A stretch of DNA of 64,000 nt from FEN-1297 sp021817845 (GTDB lineage Bacteria > Bacteroidota > Ignavibacteria > Ignavibacteriales > Ignavibacteriaceae): NCBI GenBank assembly GCA_021817845.1, contig JAKAFW010000019.1, positions 7,596 through 71,595 of the forward strand. Direction: 5' to 3'. Of this stretch, positions 10,090 to 20,026 are shown in pieces. The stretch's first letter is position 1, and every line of letters begins with the position of its first letter. The notes under the pieces were generated by a model. That model was given only the letters and a program-made list of their open reading frames with translations, searched no databases and was not told the DNA's origin. Both the position numbers and the translations under genes were made by a program.

Positions 10090-11022
10090 ATGAATCAGAT
10101 AGGCATTAAGGTTTTTCTGTTAGCTGTAATTTATGCTTTTTCTTTTAATGTCGTTCAAGCGCAGAATGGAAATAAAATTCCACTAAGCGGAAATTTAAGT
10201 TTAGATGCAATTACACTCTCGGATAATCTTCCGAAATTAAAAACAACTGAAATAAATTTGAGCAATGGTGAAAAAAAATCGCGTCTTCTTGCAGGAGTTC
10301 TATCTGCCATTTTACCCGGTGCCGGAGAATTTTACGCAGAAAGATATTTGAAAGCGGGTATTCTTTTTACTGTTGAAGCAGCAGCAATTGCCACCGCTCT
10401 TATTTATAATCGCAAAGGTGATAATCAAACAAATTCTTTCCAGAATTATGCAAATCAAGATTGGAGTATTGCAAAATACGCCGCTTGGACATTGCAACAT
10501 GTTAATGATATAAATGCCGGCGCAAATGTAAATCCTAATAATTATAAGATATTCGGAAATAACTTTGATTATACCAAATTGGGTGCGAATACTGGCGACT
10601 GGAGTCAATATAACGGATTGGTAAATAGAAGTGAATTAAATCGATTAGAAACAGATTTGGGCGATGGTTATTCACATCAGCTTCCAGCAGCTGGGGAGCA
10701 ACAATATTATGAACTTATCGGAAAATATCCTCAATATAGCCATGGCTGGTCAACTGCTAATTTTGGAGATACTGACTTTCATACTTTGACTCAACAGTTT
10801 TTATTATATGCTCATGCAAGAGGATTGGCTAATAGTTATTATACTACGGGTTCAACGGCAATAATTGTGGTGTATGTAAATCACTTCCTGAGTATTTTCG
10901 ATGCAATTTGGAGTGTCGATAATTACAACAAATCGCTTGCTGTAAATTTCAGAGTCCAAAGTGGAAATGTAGCAGACCGGATCGATTTAGTCCCAACGTT
11001 GAATTTTTCCTATAGTTTTTAA
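10090..11022 (+). CDS. Conserved envelope protein with signal peptide (DUF5683-like)
   Basis: The 310-residue protein has an N-terminal signal peptide ending near VQA/Q. A hydrophobic glycine-rich segment at residues ~63-100 (LLAGVLSAILPGAGEFYAER, then GILFTVEAAAIATALIY) resembles the DUF5683-type membrane segment found in many Bacteroidota envelope proteins. The remainder is polar and Asn/Tyr-rich. AAGGA lies just before the ATG. It is the last gene before the terminator at 11037. Function is not known; it may belong functionally with the upstream envelope genes. Confidence 0.65.
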   Translation: MNQIGIKVFLLAVIYAFSFNVVQAQNGNKIPLSGNLSLDAITLSDNLPKLKTTEINLSNGEKKSRLLAGVLSAILPGAGEFYAERYLKAGILFTVEAAAIATALIYNRKGDNQTNSFQNYANQDWSIAKYAAWTLQHVNDINAGANVNPNNYKIFGNNFDYTKLGANTGDWSQYNGLVNRSELNRLETDLGDGYSHQLPAAGEQQYYELIGKYPQYSHGWSTANFGDTDFHTLTQQFLLYAHARGLANSYYTTGSTAIIVVYVNHFLSIFDAIWSVDNYNKSLAVNFRVQSGNVADRIDLVPTLNFSYSF

Positions 11023-11036
11023 ATTTCATTCTAAAA

Positions 11037-11085
11037 TAAAAAGGCGATATTGCCATATTTTTAGGCAATATCGCTTTTTGTTTTT
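11037..11085 (+). terminator. Rho-independent terminator
   Basis: GCGATATTGCC (11044-11054) pairs perfectly with GGCAATATCGC (11064-11074) around a nine-base loop. The stem is preceded by an A-run and followed by TTTTTG and a further T-run, so it could work in both directions. It separates the envelope genes from der. Confidence 0.9.
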
Positions 11086-11126
11086 TAATAAGGTTATATT
11101 TGTAGAAACGGAAAATTTATTTATTT

Positions 11127-12440
11127 ATGAAAACACCATTTGTGGTTATTGTTGGAAGACCAAATGTCGGTAAATCAACTCTATTTAACCGGCTTATTGG
11201 TAAACGTGATGCGATTGTACATGACAAGAGCGGAGTTACTCGCGATAGGAATTATGGTAGCGCAGATTGGGCTGGCAAAGAATTTCAGATTATTGATACC
11301 GGAGGCTATGTCCCAAACTCAAAGGATTTATTCGAAACAGCTATTAGAGAACAAGTTGAAATTGCTATCTTGGAAGCAGATGTAATTTTGTTTGTCGTAG
11401 ATGTCCGAACCGGTGTAAATCCAGTAGACATTCAAATCGCAAAATTGCTTCGAAGTTCGGATAAAAAATTTTTATTAGTTGTTAACAAAGTTGATTCGGA
11501 AGGATTTGAACCTTCGGTTGCTGAATTTTACCGGTTAGGAATCAAGAAGATTTATTCCGTCTCTGCTCTTGCCGGAAGAAAACTTGGGGATATGCTTGAT
11601 GATTTGACTGCCGACTTTATCCCCGTTGATTTAGATAAACCTGAAGATGAAAGATTAAAAATAGCTATCGTAGGTCGACCTAATGTTGGAAAATCTTCTC
11701 TTACAAATTCGCTGCTTGGATATGATCGCAGCATTGTAACTGATATCCCTGGTACGACTCGTGACAGTCTTGACTCTATCTTAAAATATTATGGTCAAGA
11801 AATTATTTTGATTGATACAGCAGGATTAAGAAAGAAAAAAAGGATTGACGAAAGTATAGAATTTTTTTCGACAATCAGGACATTGAAAACTATCGGAGAA
11901 AGCGATGTGGTTGTCCTGATGATTGATGCGCAAACTGGATTAGAAAAGCAAGATCAAAAAATTATTGACGAGGTTGTTCGCTGGAGAAAGGGCTTAATTA
12001 TTGCGGTGAACAAATGGGACCTAATTGAAAAGGACAACAGTTCTACAAAACTTTATGAAGATGGTATCCTTGATAAAATTGGTTCGATTGATTATGCCCC
12101 GGTAATTTTTATTTCCGCCCTAACCAAGCAAAGAATTTTCAAGTTGGTTGATTTATGCTTGAGCGTGAATGAAGAAAGAAGAAAAAAAATTCCGACAAAT
12201 CAATTAAATGAAGTCCTTCTTTCTGAAATTGAACGCGTGCCGCCTCCAGCAACCGGCACCGGAAGGGAAGTCAAAATAAAATATATTACACAAGTCGGAG
12301 ATCATTATCCGGTTTTTCTTTTCTTTTCAAATTATCCTAAAAATATTCCCGAGCATTATAGAAGGTTTTTGGAAAAGTTGATTAGAAAAAATTTTGGATT
12401 TAAAGGAGTTCCCATGACCTTGAGCTTCAAGAATAAATAG
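11127..12440 (+). CDS. der: Ribosome-assembly GTPase Der (EngA)
   Basis: The 437-residue protein has two tandem G domains, the hallmark of Der: P-loops GRPNVGKST (residues ~8-16) and GRPNVGKSS (~181-189), each with DTxG (DTGGYV; DTAGLRKK) and NKxD (NKVDSEG; NKWDLIE) motifs. A KH-like C-terminal domain follows. Der acts in 50S subunit maturation. A TATATTTG hexamer-plus at 11095-11102 resembles the Bacteroidota -7 element, but no well-spaced -33 TTTG is visible. No Shine-Dalgarno sequence is evident. upp follows after eight bases. Confidence 0.97.
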   Translation: MKTPFVVIVGRPNVGKSTLFNRLIGKRDAIVHDKSGVTRDRNYGSADWAGKEFQIIDTGGYVPNSKDLFETAIREQVEIAILEADVILFVVDVRTGVNPVDIQIAKLLRSSDKKFLLVVNKVDSEGFEPSVAEFYRLGIKKIYSVSALAGRKLGDMLDDLTADFIPVDLDKPEDERLKIAIVGRPNVGKSSLTNSLLGYDRSIVTDIPGTTRDSLDSILKYYGQEIILIDTAGLRKKKRIDESIEFFSTIRTLKTIGESDVVVLMIDAQTGLEKQDQKIIDEVVRWRKGLIIAVNKWDLIEKDNSSTKLYEDGILDKIGSIDYAPVIFISALTKQRIFKLVDLCLSVNEERRKKIPTNQLNEVLLSEIERVPPPATGTGREVKIKYITQVGDHYPVFLFFSNYPKNIPEHYRRFLEKLIRKNFGFKGVPMTLSFKNK

Positions 12441-12448
12441 GACTATTT

Positions 12449-13087
12449 ATGACAACACAGTTTCCAAACTTTTTCTTAATCGACCACCCTTTGATAAAAA
12501 GAGATATGACTGTTCTAAGAGACTACTCAACTCCCCCTGAAATTTTTAGAGAAGCGGTTAAAAGGATATCACATATTTTGGCAGTAGAAATTTCTAAGAA
12601 TCTGAATACTGCCGAATTTGAAATTGAAACACCGCTTGAAAAAACAATTGGTTTTAAGATTATTGATGAAGTTGTTCTTGTTCCTGTCTTACGCGCCGGT
12701 TTGGGAATGGTGACCGGGTTTCTTGAAATAATAACAGATGCTAAAGTCGGACATATCGGCCTTCAAAGAGATGAAACTACGTTAAAACCGGTTGAATATT
12801 ATTATAAAACTCCTAAAAACATTAATACTGCAAAAGTTATTCTTGTTGACCCAATGCTTGCAACCGGAGGCAGTGCAACCGAAGCCTTAAACTATTTGAA
12901 AAAAAGAGGGGCTAAAAATTTGATGTTCGCCTGCCTTGTTGCCGCACCCGAAGGGATTAAAAAATTAAATGCACATCATCCGGAAGTGAAGATTATTGGT
13001 GCGGCTTTGGACCGGGAATTAAATAATAAAGGATATATTCTGCCGGGTTTAGGCGATGCAGGGGACAGGACTTTTGGTACGTTATAA
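12449..13087 (+). CDS. upp: Uracil phosphoribosyltransferase
   Basis: The 212-residue protein has the full family length. The PRPP-binding loop appears as ILVDPMLATGGSATEAL (residues ~128-144), with RAGLGM near residue 81 and the uracil-binding C-terminal GLGDAGDRTFGT. It converts uracil and PRPP to UMP in pyrimidine salvage. It lies eight bases after der, so probable co-transcription, and its 3' end overlaps the next reading frame. Confidence 0.96.
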   Translation: MTTQFPNFFLIDHPLIKRDMTVLRDYSTPPEIFREAVKRISHILAVEISKNLNTAEFEIETPLEKTIGFKIIDEVVLVPVLRAGLGMVTGFLEIITDAKVGHIGLQRDETTLKPVEYYYKTPKNINTAKVILVDPMLATGGSATEALNYLKKRGAKNLMFACLVAAPEGIKKLNAHHPEVKIIGAALDRELNNKGYILPGLGDAGDRTFGTL

Positions 13088-14096
13088 ATTATCTTTCCTT
13101 TTTCTGTTTGTTGCGCTATCGTCTCCTTTTATTTTCTCTCAATCTTATCCAGATTCATTGGTAAATAATTTTCTTCGCAAGGGAATTAGCGAAATAATAA
13201 ATCAGAATTATGAGGCTGCGACAAATACATTCAGGCAATTAAATTTAAAATTTCCTAATCTTCCGTTGGGAAAAATTTATCTTGCTGCTGTTGATATTGC
13301 GAAGTCCTATGACCTTGGGGATGAATTCAATTCAAATTTTATAAATTCTAATCTTAATTCTGCAAGAGAACAATCTAAAGAACTAGTAGAAAAAGAGGGA
13401 AACAATATTTGGTACAACTACTTTTTAGCCCTATCAGATGGTTACTCGGCATACTTTAGTGCAATAAACAAAAGTTGGTTAACTGCTTTCAGTGAAGGAC
13501 TAAACGCGCGTGATGATTTTGAAAAATGCTTAAAATTAGATCCCAAATTTTACGACGCTTACATTGCAATCGGCGCTTACAAATATTGGAAAAGTCGTAA
13601 GTCCGAATTTTTAGAATGGCTACCCTTTGTAAAAAACGAAGAGCAATCCGGTATTGATTTATTAAAAATTGCAATCAATAACTCATCTTATAACAAACAT
13701 CTGGCAATAAATTCACTTATCTGGATATATATCGATCAAGATGAATACAAAAATGCTGCAAATCTTGCCCAAGAAGCCTTAAAAGAGTTCCCGGATAATC
13801 GACTTTTTATGTGGGGGTTAGCCCGAGCTTATGAAAATATCGACAAGATGGTTTCGATCAATACTTATACAAAAGTTTTAGATTCATATATGCAAGTCCC
13901 GAATCAAAATCATTATAAAGAAATAATTCTTAAACATATCATTGCCAAGCTTTATCAAAAATTAGGGGACAAACAGAAAGCTTTAGCATTTTGCAATGAT
14001 ATACTTTCAATAAAAGATATTTCCGCTAGCGTGAAGGAAAAGCTATCGAACCGATTGAGGCAAGTAAAAGAATTAAAAGATGAACTGGCTCATTAA
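13056..14096 (+). CDS. Exported TPR-type protein
   Basis: The protein is up to 346 residues. The ATG at 13056 overlaps upp by 32 bases; the TTG at 13074 would give a cleaner signal peptide (YKLSFLFLFVALSSP) and may be the real start. After a signal peptide ending near FSQ the protein is helical with tetratricopeptide-like pairs (ISEIINQNYEAATNTFRQL, then EYKNAANLAQEALKEFPDN and KLYQKLGDKQKALAFCNDI). Such repeats usually mediate protein contacts. It is probably periplasmic; no specific role can be assigned. Confidence 0.72.
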   Translation: MQGTGLLVRYKLSFLFLFVALSSPFIFSQSYPDSLVNNFLRKGISEIINQNYEAATNTFRQLNLKFPNLPLGKIYLAAVDIAKSYDLGDEFNSNFINSNLNSAREQSKELVEKEGNNIWYNYFLALSDGYSAYFSAINKSWLTAFSEGLNARDDFEKCLKLDPKFYDAYIAIGAYKYWKSRKSEFLEWLPFVKNEEQSGIDLLKIAINNSSYNKHLAINSLIWIYIDQDEYKNAANLAQEALKEFPDNRLFMWGLARAYENIDKMVSINTYTKVLDSYMQVPNQNHYKEIILKHIIAKLYQKLGDKQKALAFCNDILSIKDISASVKEKLSNRLRQVKELKDELAH

Positions 14097-14169
14097 CTAA
14101 TCCGGTGACTTTAACTATTCAACAAAATCAATTAAATTATAATGAAATTTAAAAATTATAAGCTTTTAA

Positions 14170-16338
14170 ATGAGTTTGGATAACCCTAAATATAAAAAGA
14201 TGCTTGATGATCTTTTGGATGAATGCCGCAAACATTTAGCTGGTGTTAATGAAGCATTAATTACAAAAGCTTTCGAGTTTTCTTTAGAGGCTCACAAAAA
14301 TGATTTACGCGCCTCCGGTGAGCCTTATTTTAGCCATCCTTATGAAGTTGCTCTTATTGTTGCAAATGAAATTCCATTAGACGATGTTACGGTGGTTTGT
14401 GCGCTTCTCCATGATGTTGTTGAAGATACGGATTTTAACTTAGATTTAATGATTAAAGAATTCGGAAGAGAGGTTGCGGAGATTGTTGATGGGGTTACAA
14501 AGATAAGCGGAATATTTAAGGGACAGGAAATTACTCAAGCTGAAAATTATAGAAAATTATTACTTTCAATGGTTAAAGATGTACGGGTTATTCTTGTCAA
14601 GTTTGCAGACCGCCTTCATAATATGCGTACGCTTGAATTTGTAAACCCCGATAAACAGAGAAGAATTGCTCAAGAAACGATTGAAATTTATGCGCCCTTT
14701 GCGAACAGGTTTGGTCTTGGACAGGTTAAGTGGGAATTAGAAGACCTTTCATTCAAGTATTTGAACCGTGAAGCCTACGAGGAAATTGCACGCAAAATAA
14801 AAAGCAAAAGGAAGGAAAGAGAATCCTATATCAAAAAATTTAGCGAGCCCATCATTCTTAAACTGAATGACTATAATTTGAAGTTTGAAATTAACGGTCG
14901 CCCAAAACACCTTTATAGCATTTACAGGAAAATGGTTAAACGTAATAAACCCTTTGAAGAAATTTATGACCTTTTCGCTATAAGAATAATATTAGATACT
15001 GAGAACTCAAATGATTGCTACACTACGCTAGGAATTGTTAATCAAATGTATTTACCTGTTCCCGATAGATTTAAAGATTATGTATCTATACCTAAAACCA
15101 ACAATTATCAATCTATTCACACAACAGTAATTGGACCCGAAGGACGATTAGTTGAAGTACAGATAAGGACAAAAAAGATGCACGAAGTATCCGAAAGAGG
15201 TGTTGCAGCGCACTGGCGATATAAAGAAAACAAAGCCGCTTCGGATAAAGAACTTGAAAACTGGGTAAACTGGATACGGGATATTTTTGAGAATGCTTCG
15301 AAAGAGGATGCAAGAAAAGAATTATTGGAAAGTTTTAAGCTTAATCTTTATCAAGATGAAATTTATGCCTTTACTCCGAAAGGCGACTTGAGGAGATTAC
15401 CGGTTTCATCTACGCCGGTTGATTTTGCTTTTGAAATTCATAGCAAAGTCGGATATCACTGCATAGGTGCAAAAGTAAACGGAAAAATAGTTCCGCTTGA
15501 TACAGTTCTTCATAGCGGTGATCAAGTTGATATAATTACTTCAAAAAATCAGCATCCGAATAAAAACTGGATAAAATTTGCTGCCACTCATAAAGCGAAA
15601 ACAGCAATAAGAAAATGGCTAAATAAAGAAGAAGAGGATATTATAGATGCGGGCAAAGAGGTTTGGGAGAAGAAAATTAAGAAATTAAAATTATCTTTTA
15701 CACCTTCTGATGTAGCTAAACTTACACTTAACTTAAAATATGAAACACCTAAACTTTTTTTTAAGGCGGTTGGGCAAGGTAAGATTAATCTTGAAGAAAT
15801 TTTAACAGCGACAAAAGAAAAGGAAGAGAAGAAAGAAAAAATTTTAGGCTTTGATAATTTTGCCAACCTAGCGAGGACAGATATTGGGGGTGTTTTAGTT
15901 GACGGAAAAAATTCAGGGATACTTTATTCTTACGCAAAGTGCTGCAACCCTATTCCAGGCGATCCCGTAATCGGATATATTACTATAGGCGAGGGAATAA
16001 AAATTCACCGTAAAACTTGCACAAATCTTTTAAGAATTTCGGAAAAAGATGCGAGCAAATTAGTTCCCGTTCAGTGGCCAGAAGGAGAAGGTTCCTTGTT
16101 TGTTGCCGGCTTAAGAATTATGGGTGAAGATTCTCCGGGTATTCTTAATGAAATTTCGCATTCCATTGTTTCTTACCAAAATACCAATATCAAATCTATA
16201 AATATTAACACGAGTGATTCTTCATTTGAAGGAAGCGTAACAATTTATGTCCATAATCTTGAACATCTTTCACGAATTGTTGACCGCTTAAGAAAAATGA
16301 AAGGGGTTTATTCCGTTGAAAGATTTGAGAGCGCATAA
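14170..16338 (+). CDS. Bifunctional (p)ppGpp synthetase/hydrolase (RelA/SpoT homologue)
   Basis: The 722-residue protein has the full-length RSH layout: an HD hydrolase domain with HDVVEDT (H81-D82), a synthetase domain with RFKDYVSIPKTNNYQSIHT and LVEVQIRT, a TGS domain (~390-450), a conserved-cysteine region (YAKCCNPIPGD) and a C-terminal ACT domain. Both the hydrolase HD..ED residues and the RxKD synthetase signature are intact, so both activities are expected. This would be the stringent-response alarmone enzyme. ruvX begins four bases after the stop. Confidence 0.96.
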   Translation: MSLDNPKYKKMLDDLLDECRKHLAGVNEALITKAFEFSLEAHKNDLRASGEPYFSHPYEVALIVANEIPLDDVTVVCALLHDVVEDTDFNLDLMIKEFGREVAEIVDGVTKISGIFKGQEITQAENYRKLLLSMVKDVRVILVKFADRLHNMRTLEFVNPDKQRRIAQETIEIYAPFANRFGLGQVKWELEDLSFKYLNREAYEEIARKIKSKRKERESYIKKFSEPIILKLNDYNLKFEINGRPKHLYSIYRKMVKRNKPFEEIYDLFAIRIILDTENSNDCYTTLGIVNQMYLPVPDRFKDYVSIPKTNNYQSIHTTVIGPEGRLVEVQIRTKKMHEVSERGVAAHWRYKENKAASDKELENWVNWIRDIFENASKEDARKELLESFKLNLYQDEIYAFTPKGDLRRLPVSSTPVDFAFEIHSKVGYHCIGAKVNGKIVPLDTVLHSGDQVDIITSKNQHPNKNWIKFAATHKAKTAIRKWLNKEEEDIIDAGKEVWEKKIKKLKLSFTPSDVAKLTLNLKYETPKLFFKAVGQGKINLEEILTATKEKEEKKEKILGFDNFANLARTDIGGVLVDGKNSGILYSYAKCCNPIPGDPVIGYITIGEGIKIHRKTCTNLLRISEKDASKLVPVQWPEGEGSLFVAGLRIMGEDSPGILNEISHSIVSYQNTNIKSININTSDSSFEGSVTIYVHNLEHLSRIVDRLRKMKGVYSVERFESA

Positions 16339-16341
16339 TTA

Positions 16342-16773
16342 ATGGCGGATGATTCTTCTTATCATAGAATAATGGCGATTGATTATGGTAAAAAAAGGAT
16401 TGGACTTGCTTTGACAGATCCATTATTGACTTTTGCCTATCCTTTCAAAACTCTTTTGAACGATAAAAATTTTTGGCAAGAAATTACTTCTATAGTTGAA
16501 GAACAAAATGTAAGTAAGATAATTCTGGGTTTGCCACTGAAAGAAAACGGCGAAGAGTATGAATTAACGGCAACTGTCTTTAAATTTAAAGCAGAAATTG
16601 AAAAAAAACTAAGGATTGAAGTCCTTGTACGGGATGAAAGATATACGTCATCTATTGCCCTGGAGATGATTAATGCCAACGTCAGTAAGAAATCTAAACG
16701 AAGAGATAAGTCCCTGATTGATCAAAGCGCGGCGGCAATAATTTTGCAGGATTATTTAAACGAAAAAAAATAA
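16342..16773 (+). CDS. ruvX: Putative Holliday junction resolvase YqgF/RuvX
   Basis: The 143-residue protein has an RNase-H-like fold with the N-terminal MAIDYGKKRIGLALTD motif, the GLPLKENG motif and the DERYTSSIA motif that are diagnostic of YqgF/RuvX. The C-terminal acidic site lies in KSLIDQSAAAIILQDYL. Family members act in nucleic acid processing (resolvase or 16S rRNA maturation). It is tightly linked to the upstream alarmone gene (three-base gap). Confidence 0.93.
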   Translation: MADDSSYHRIMAIDYGKKRIGLALTDPLLTFAYPFKTLLNDKNFWQEITSIVEEQNVSKIILGLPLKENGEEYELTATVFKFKAEIEKKLRIEVLVRDERYTSSIALEMINANVSKKSKRRDKSLIDQSAAAIILQDYLNEKK

Positions 16774-16799
16774 GTTCAAATTTCTTTTATATTTGGGTA

Positions 16800-17714
16800 A
16801 TGAAAAAGAACATATACGTAATTATTGTCGCATTTATTTTCTCGGTCATTTTGTGGGTTTCCATTTCCTTGTCTAACGATTATTATGCCACATTAGAAGT
16901 GCCTGTAAAACTAATTGATTTTCCTTATGGTTTTTCGACAGGTTCTGCATTACCTCGTACAATTTCGGTAAAGTTAAAAGGTAAAGGTTGGAAGTTAGTA
17001 TCTATTTATTTATCGGCAGAATCTAATTTCGTTATACCGGTAGGCTATGAAACAGGGAAAAGATATGTAAACCTTTACAATTATATTTCCGAAAATCCAT
17101 GGCTTTCTACCGATGTCGAAGTGGTTAATTTTACTCCAGATACCCTTTCCTTTTTTATTGAAAAGGCTTTTGCGAAAAAGCTTAAAATAATCCCCGACTT
17201 AAATTTAAGCTTTCAACAAGGTTATGGTTTAGCTTCAAAAGTTATTGTCTCGCCTGATTCTACTCTCGTCTATGGTCCCTTTAGTTATTTGAAAAATTTA
17301 GACTCGATAAAAACTAAATTATTATCTTTAGAAAATCTTCAAACAAAAACTTCTGAAAAGATTTTGTTAGAAAGAATTCCTGGTATGAGATACCATGATA
17401 ATAGCGTGAGCGTTTCTCTTGATGTCCAAAAGATTGTTGAAAAAAATTTTGATAATGTTGCGGTTAAAGTAATTGATGCACCAAAAGATAGAGATGTTAT
17501 CTTTTTTCCCAATCGTATAAAAATCAGTATACGCGGAGGAGTTGATGTTTTAGGCAGAGTCGATTCAACTCAACTAAATGCTTATGTTAATTACCGGGAT
17601 GTCGTAACCGATTCTTTGGGTAGCGTCGTTCCGCAGGTGATTATACCTGATAATACTTCTTTAATTTTTACTAATCCGGAAAGACTTCGTTACATTATAA
17701 AAAAATTTAATTAA
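16800..17714 (+). CDS. YbbR/CdaR-like membrane-anchored protein
   Basis: The 304-residue protein has one N-terminal transmembrane segment (IYVIIVAFIFSVILWVSISL) followed by extracytoplasmic repeats of the YbbR type (LEVPVKLIDFPYG, then PRTISVKLKGKGWKL). In other bacteria YbbR proteins regulate the diadenylate cyclase CdaA, but no cyclase gene is adjacent here. The start ATG is preceded by TATATTTG at 16788-16795, which resembles a -7 promoter element, though the distance to ATG is very short and no -33 element is visible. Confidence 0.75.
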   Translation: MKKNIYVIIVAFIFSVILWVSISLSNDYYATLEVPVKLIDFPYGFSTGSALPRTISVKLKGKGWKLVSIYLSAESNFVIPVGYETGKRYVNLYNYISENPWLSTDVEVVNFTPDTLSFFIEKAFAKKLKIIPDLNLSFQQGYGLASKVIVSPDSTLVYGPFSYLKNLDSIKTKLLSLENLQTKTSEKILLERIPGMRYHDNSVSVSLDVQKIVEKNFDNVAVKVIDAPKDRDVIFFPNRIKISIRGGVDVLGRVDSTQLNAYVNYRDVVTDSLGSVVPQVIIPDNTSLIFTNPERLRYIIKKFN

Positions 17715-17741
17715 ATTCACTTATCAATATTTTAAGGTACA

Positions 17742-18368
17742 ATGTTTATTTCATTTGAAGGCATAGATTTCTGCGGAAAGTCTACGCAAGTAAAATTGCT
17801 CAGGAAATATTTAGATAAAAAAAATGAACAAGTTAAAATAATTCGTGAACCCGGAGGTACTAAAATTTCGGAATTAGTCCGGTCAATTTTACTTAATAAA
17901 GCGCACAACAAGATGACCATTGAAACTGAGATTTTCCTTTTCTCCGCTTCACGCGCACAACTTGTTAGGCAAAAAATTCGTCCTTATCTCGAACATGGAA
18001 TTTATGTAATTTCAGACCGCTTTCATGATTCTACTACGGCATATCAAGGATTCGGAAGAGGGATTCCTATTGAAGCTGTTAACAATATTAACCGGCTTGC
18101 AATTGGTGATACAATTCCGGATTTAACTTTTTTTATCGATATCCCTGTTGAAGAAGCCGAGAGACGAAAGCAAAAAAAAGGTAAATCAAAATTGGATCGA
18201 ATTGAAATTTCAAAAAATAATTTTTATCAAAGGGTACGTGCAGGCTATCTTTATCTTGCCGAAAGAGAAAAAAGATTTAGAGTTTTAAACGGAACATTAA
18301 AAGTAAATGAAATTCACCGCCAAATCATCGATGAAATCGAATTATACGGGAAGCAGGAGTCTTTATGA
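17742..18368 (+). CDS. tmk: Thymidylate kinase
   Basis: The 208-residue protein has the P-loop FEGIDFCGKST (residues 5-15), a DRFHDSTTAYQGFGR motif (residues ~88-102) that binds dTMP, and a LID region around RRKQKKGKSKLDR. It phosphorylates dTMP to dTDP for DNA synthesis. The P-loop has Phe-Cys where most homologues have Gly-Ala or Gly-Ser, but the essential Lys-Ser/Thr is kept. Its stop overlaps the start of the next gene (ATGA). Confidence 0.95.
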   Translation: MFISFEGIDFCGKSTQVKLLRKYLDKKNEQVKIIREPGGTKISELVRSILLNKAHNKMTIETEIFLFSASRAQLVRQKIRPYLEHGIYVISDRFHDSTTAYQGFGRGIPIEAVNNINRLAIGDTIPDLTFFIDIPVEEAERRKQKKGKSKLDRIEISKNNFYQRVRAGYLYLAEREKRFRVLNGTLKVNEIHRQIIDEIELYGKQESL

Positions 18369-20020
18369 TTTTTTCAAAAATTAAGAAATTATTATTAGCA
18401 TCTTTTATCATTTTTATTTTCGCAGGATTTTTTGACGGGAAAGACGATGTCTATTATCAGATTGCAAAAAACATTGACCTTTTCGGTAGAGTATATAAGG
18501 AAGTTACCTTTAACTACGTTGATAAAATAAACCCGGAAGAATTTATGCGCGCCGGCATCAAAGGAATGCTAAACGTACTTGATCCTTACACTATCTTTAT
18601 TGACGGAAGTAATAAACAAGATTTTGATCTTATAACAAACGGAAAATACGGCGGTGTCGGAATTTCAATCGGAGTAAGAGGCGATAGGGTTACTGTCGTT
18701 GATGTTCTTGAAGGTTATTCGGCTCAGAAACAGGGGATTAGAGTTGGTGACGATTTGATAGAAGTTGCAGGACGAAAAATTACTCCCGAAAATGTAAACG
18801 AAATTTCTTCTCTAGTTAAAGGTGAACCGGGTACAATTATTAACCTAAAAGTGTTGAGAGATGATGATAAAGATACGTTAAGCTTTAATCTTGTTCGTGA
18901 AGAAGTCTTGGTAAAAAGTCTAGCCTATGCCGGCTTCTACCCGGAAAATAGTAATAATGTTTATCTGAGAATTACTAACTTTAGCAAATCTGCAAGCGAT
19001 GAAGTCTTGACTGCTTTAAAGGAATTAAGCGCTAAGAAAGAAATTAAATCGGTTGTGTTGGATTTAAGAGGTAACCCCGGTGGGCTGTTGGATGTTGCTG
19101 TAGATATGTGTGAAATGTTTTTACCCAAGAATGATTTGATAGTCTCTACAAAAGGAAGAGATGAAGCAAGTAAGAAAAGTTATTATTCGATTCACAAACC
19201 GTTGTTAGGTAATGCAAATTTAGTTGTTTTAATCGATGGCGGCTCTGCTTCGGCATCTGAAATTGTCGCAGGAGCAATTCAAGACCACGATAGAGGAATA
19301 ATACTCGGTACAAAATCTTTTGGCAAAGGTTTAGTTCAAACCATTACTCCGCTTGATGATAAAACATCCTTAAAAATTACAACTGCACGATATTACACCC
19401 CGAGCGGTAGATGTATTCAGAAAATTGATTATGCAAATCACAACAAAGCTGTTTCAGAAATTGATACAATATTTAAATCTACCTTTTATACCGATCATAA
19501 ACGATTAGTTTATTCAGCCGGCGGTATTACACCCGATTCTACCGTTCCCTTTGAAATAGCCGGAAATATTACGAAAGACCTTCTGGCAAAAGGATTATTC
19601 TTCCAGTTTGCTGATCATTATTATTACTCAAATAGGAAGGTTGATTTTAAATCATTAAATGACGATCAAATTTTTGATGCCTTTAAGAAATATTTGGAAG
19701 AGCAAAAATATAAGTTTAAATCTCCTTCCGAAGGACAGGTAGATCAATTGCTTGCAGAAATAAAAACTAAGAAAGAAGATAATGGTATATATGAAAATCT
19801 TGAGAAGGTTAAGCTTCAGTTTGAAAAATTAGGAGACAGCGATTTGAATATCTACGAAAAAGAAATTATTGAAGAGCTTAGAATTGAATTAGCTTCGAGA
19901 TACATCGGCAATAACGGAGCAGTAAGAGAAATGCTTTCTGATGATGTTCAATTTCAAACGGCACTGAAAATTCTATCAAACAAAAAATTATATGATAAAA
20001 TTTTGTACATAAATAACTAA
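18365..20020 (+). CDS. Carboxyl-terminal processing protease (S41/CtpA family)
   Basis: The 551-residue protein has an N-terminal hydrophobic export segment, a PDZ domain (residues ~95-175: GGVGISIGVRGDRVTVV) and an S41 catalytic domain. The Ser nucleophile lies in GGSASASEIVAGA and the catalytic Lys in GTKSFGKGLVQT. Beyond residue ~350 is a C-terminal extension seen in Bacteroidota members. Family proteases act in the periplasm on the C-termini of envelope proteins. Translational coupling with tmk is likely from the four-base overlap. Confidence 0.92.
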   Translation: MIFSKIKKLLLASFIIFIFAGFFDGKDDVYYQIAKNIDLFGRVYKEVTFNYVDKINPEEFMRAGIKGMLNVLDPYTIFIDGSNKQDFDLITNGKYGGVGISIGVRGDRVTVVDVLEGYSAQKQGIRVGDDLIEVAGRKITPENVNEISSLVKGEPGTIINLKVLRDDDKDTLSFNLVREEVLVKSLAYAGFYPENSNNVYLRITNFSKSASDEVLTALKELSAKKEIKSVVLDLRGNPGGLLDVAVDMCEMFLPKNDLIVSTKGRDEASKKSYYSIHKPLLGNANLVVLIDGGSASASEIVAGAIQDHDRGIILGTKSFGKGLVQTITPLDDKTSLKITTARYYTPSGRCIQKIDYANHNKAVSEIDTIFKSTFYTDHKRLVYSAGGITPDSTVPFEIAGNITKDLLAKGLFFQFADHYYYSNRKVDFKSLNDDQIFDAFKKYLEEQKYKFKSPSEGQVDQLLAEIKTKKEDNGIYENLEKVKLQFEKLGDSDLNIYEKEIIEELRIELASRYIGNNGAVREMLSDDVQFQTALKILSNKKLYDKILYINN

Positions 20021-20026
20021 TATGGG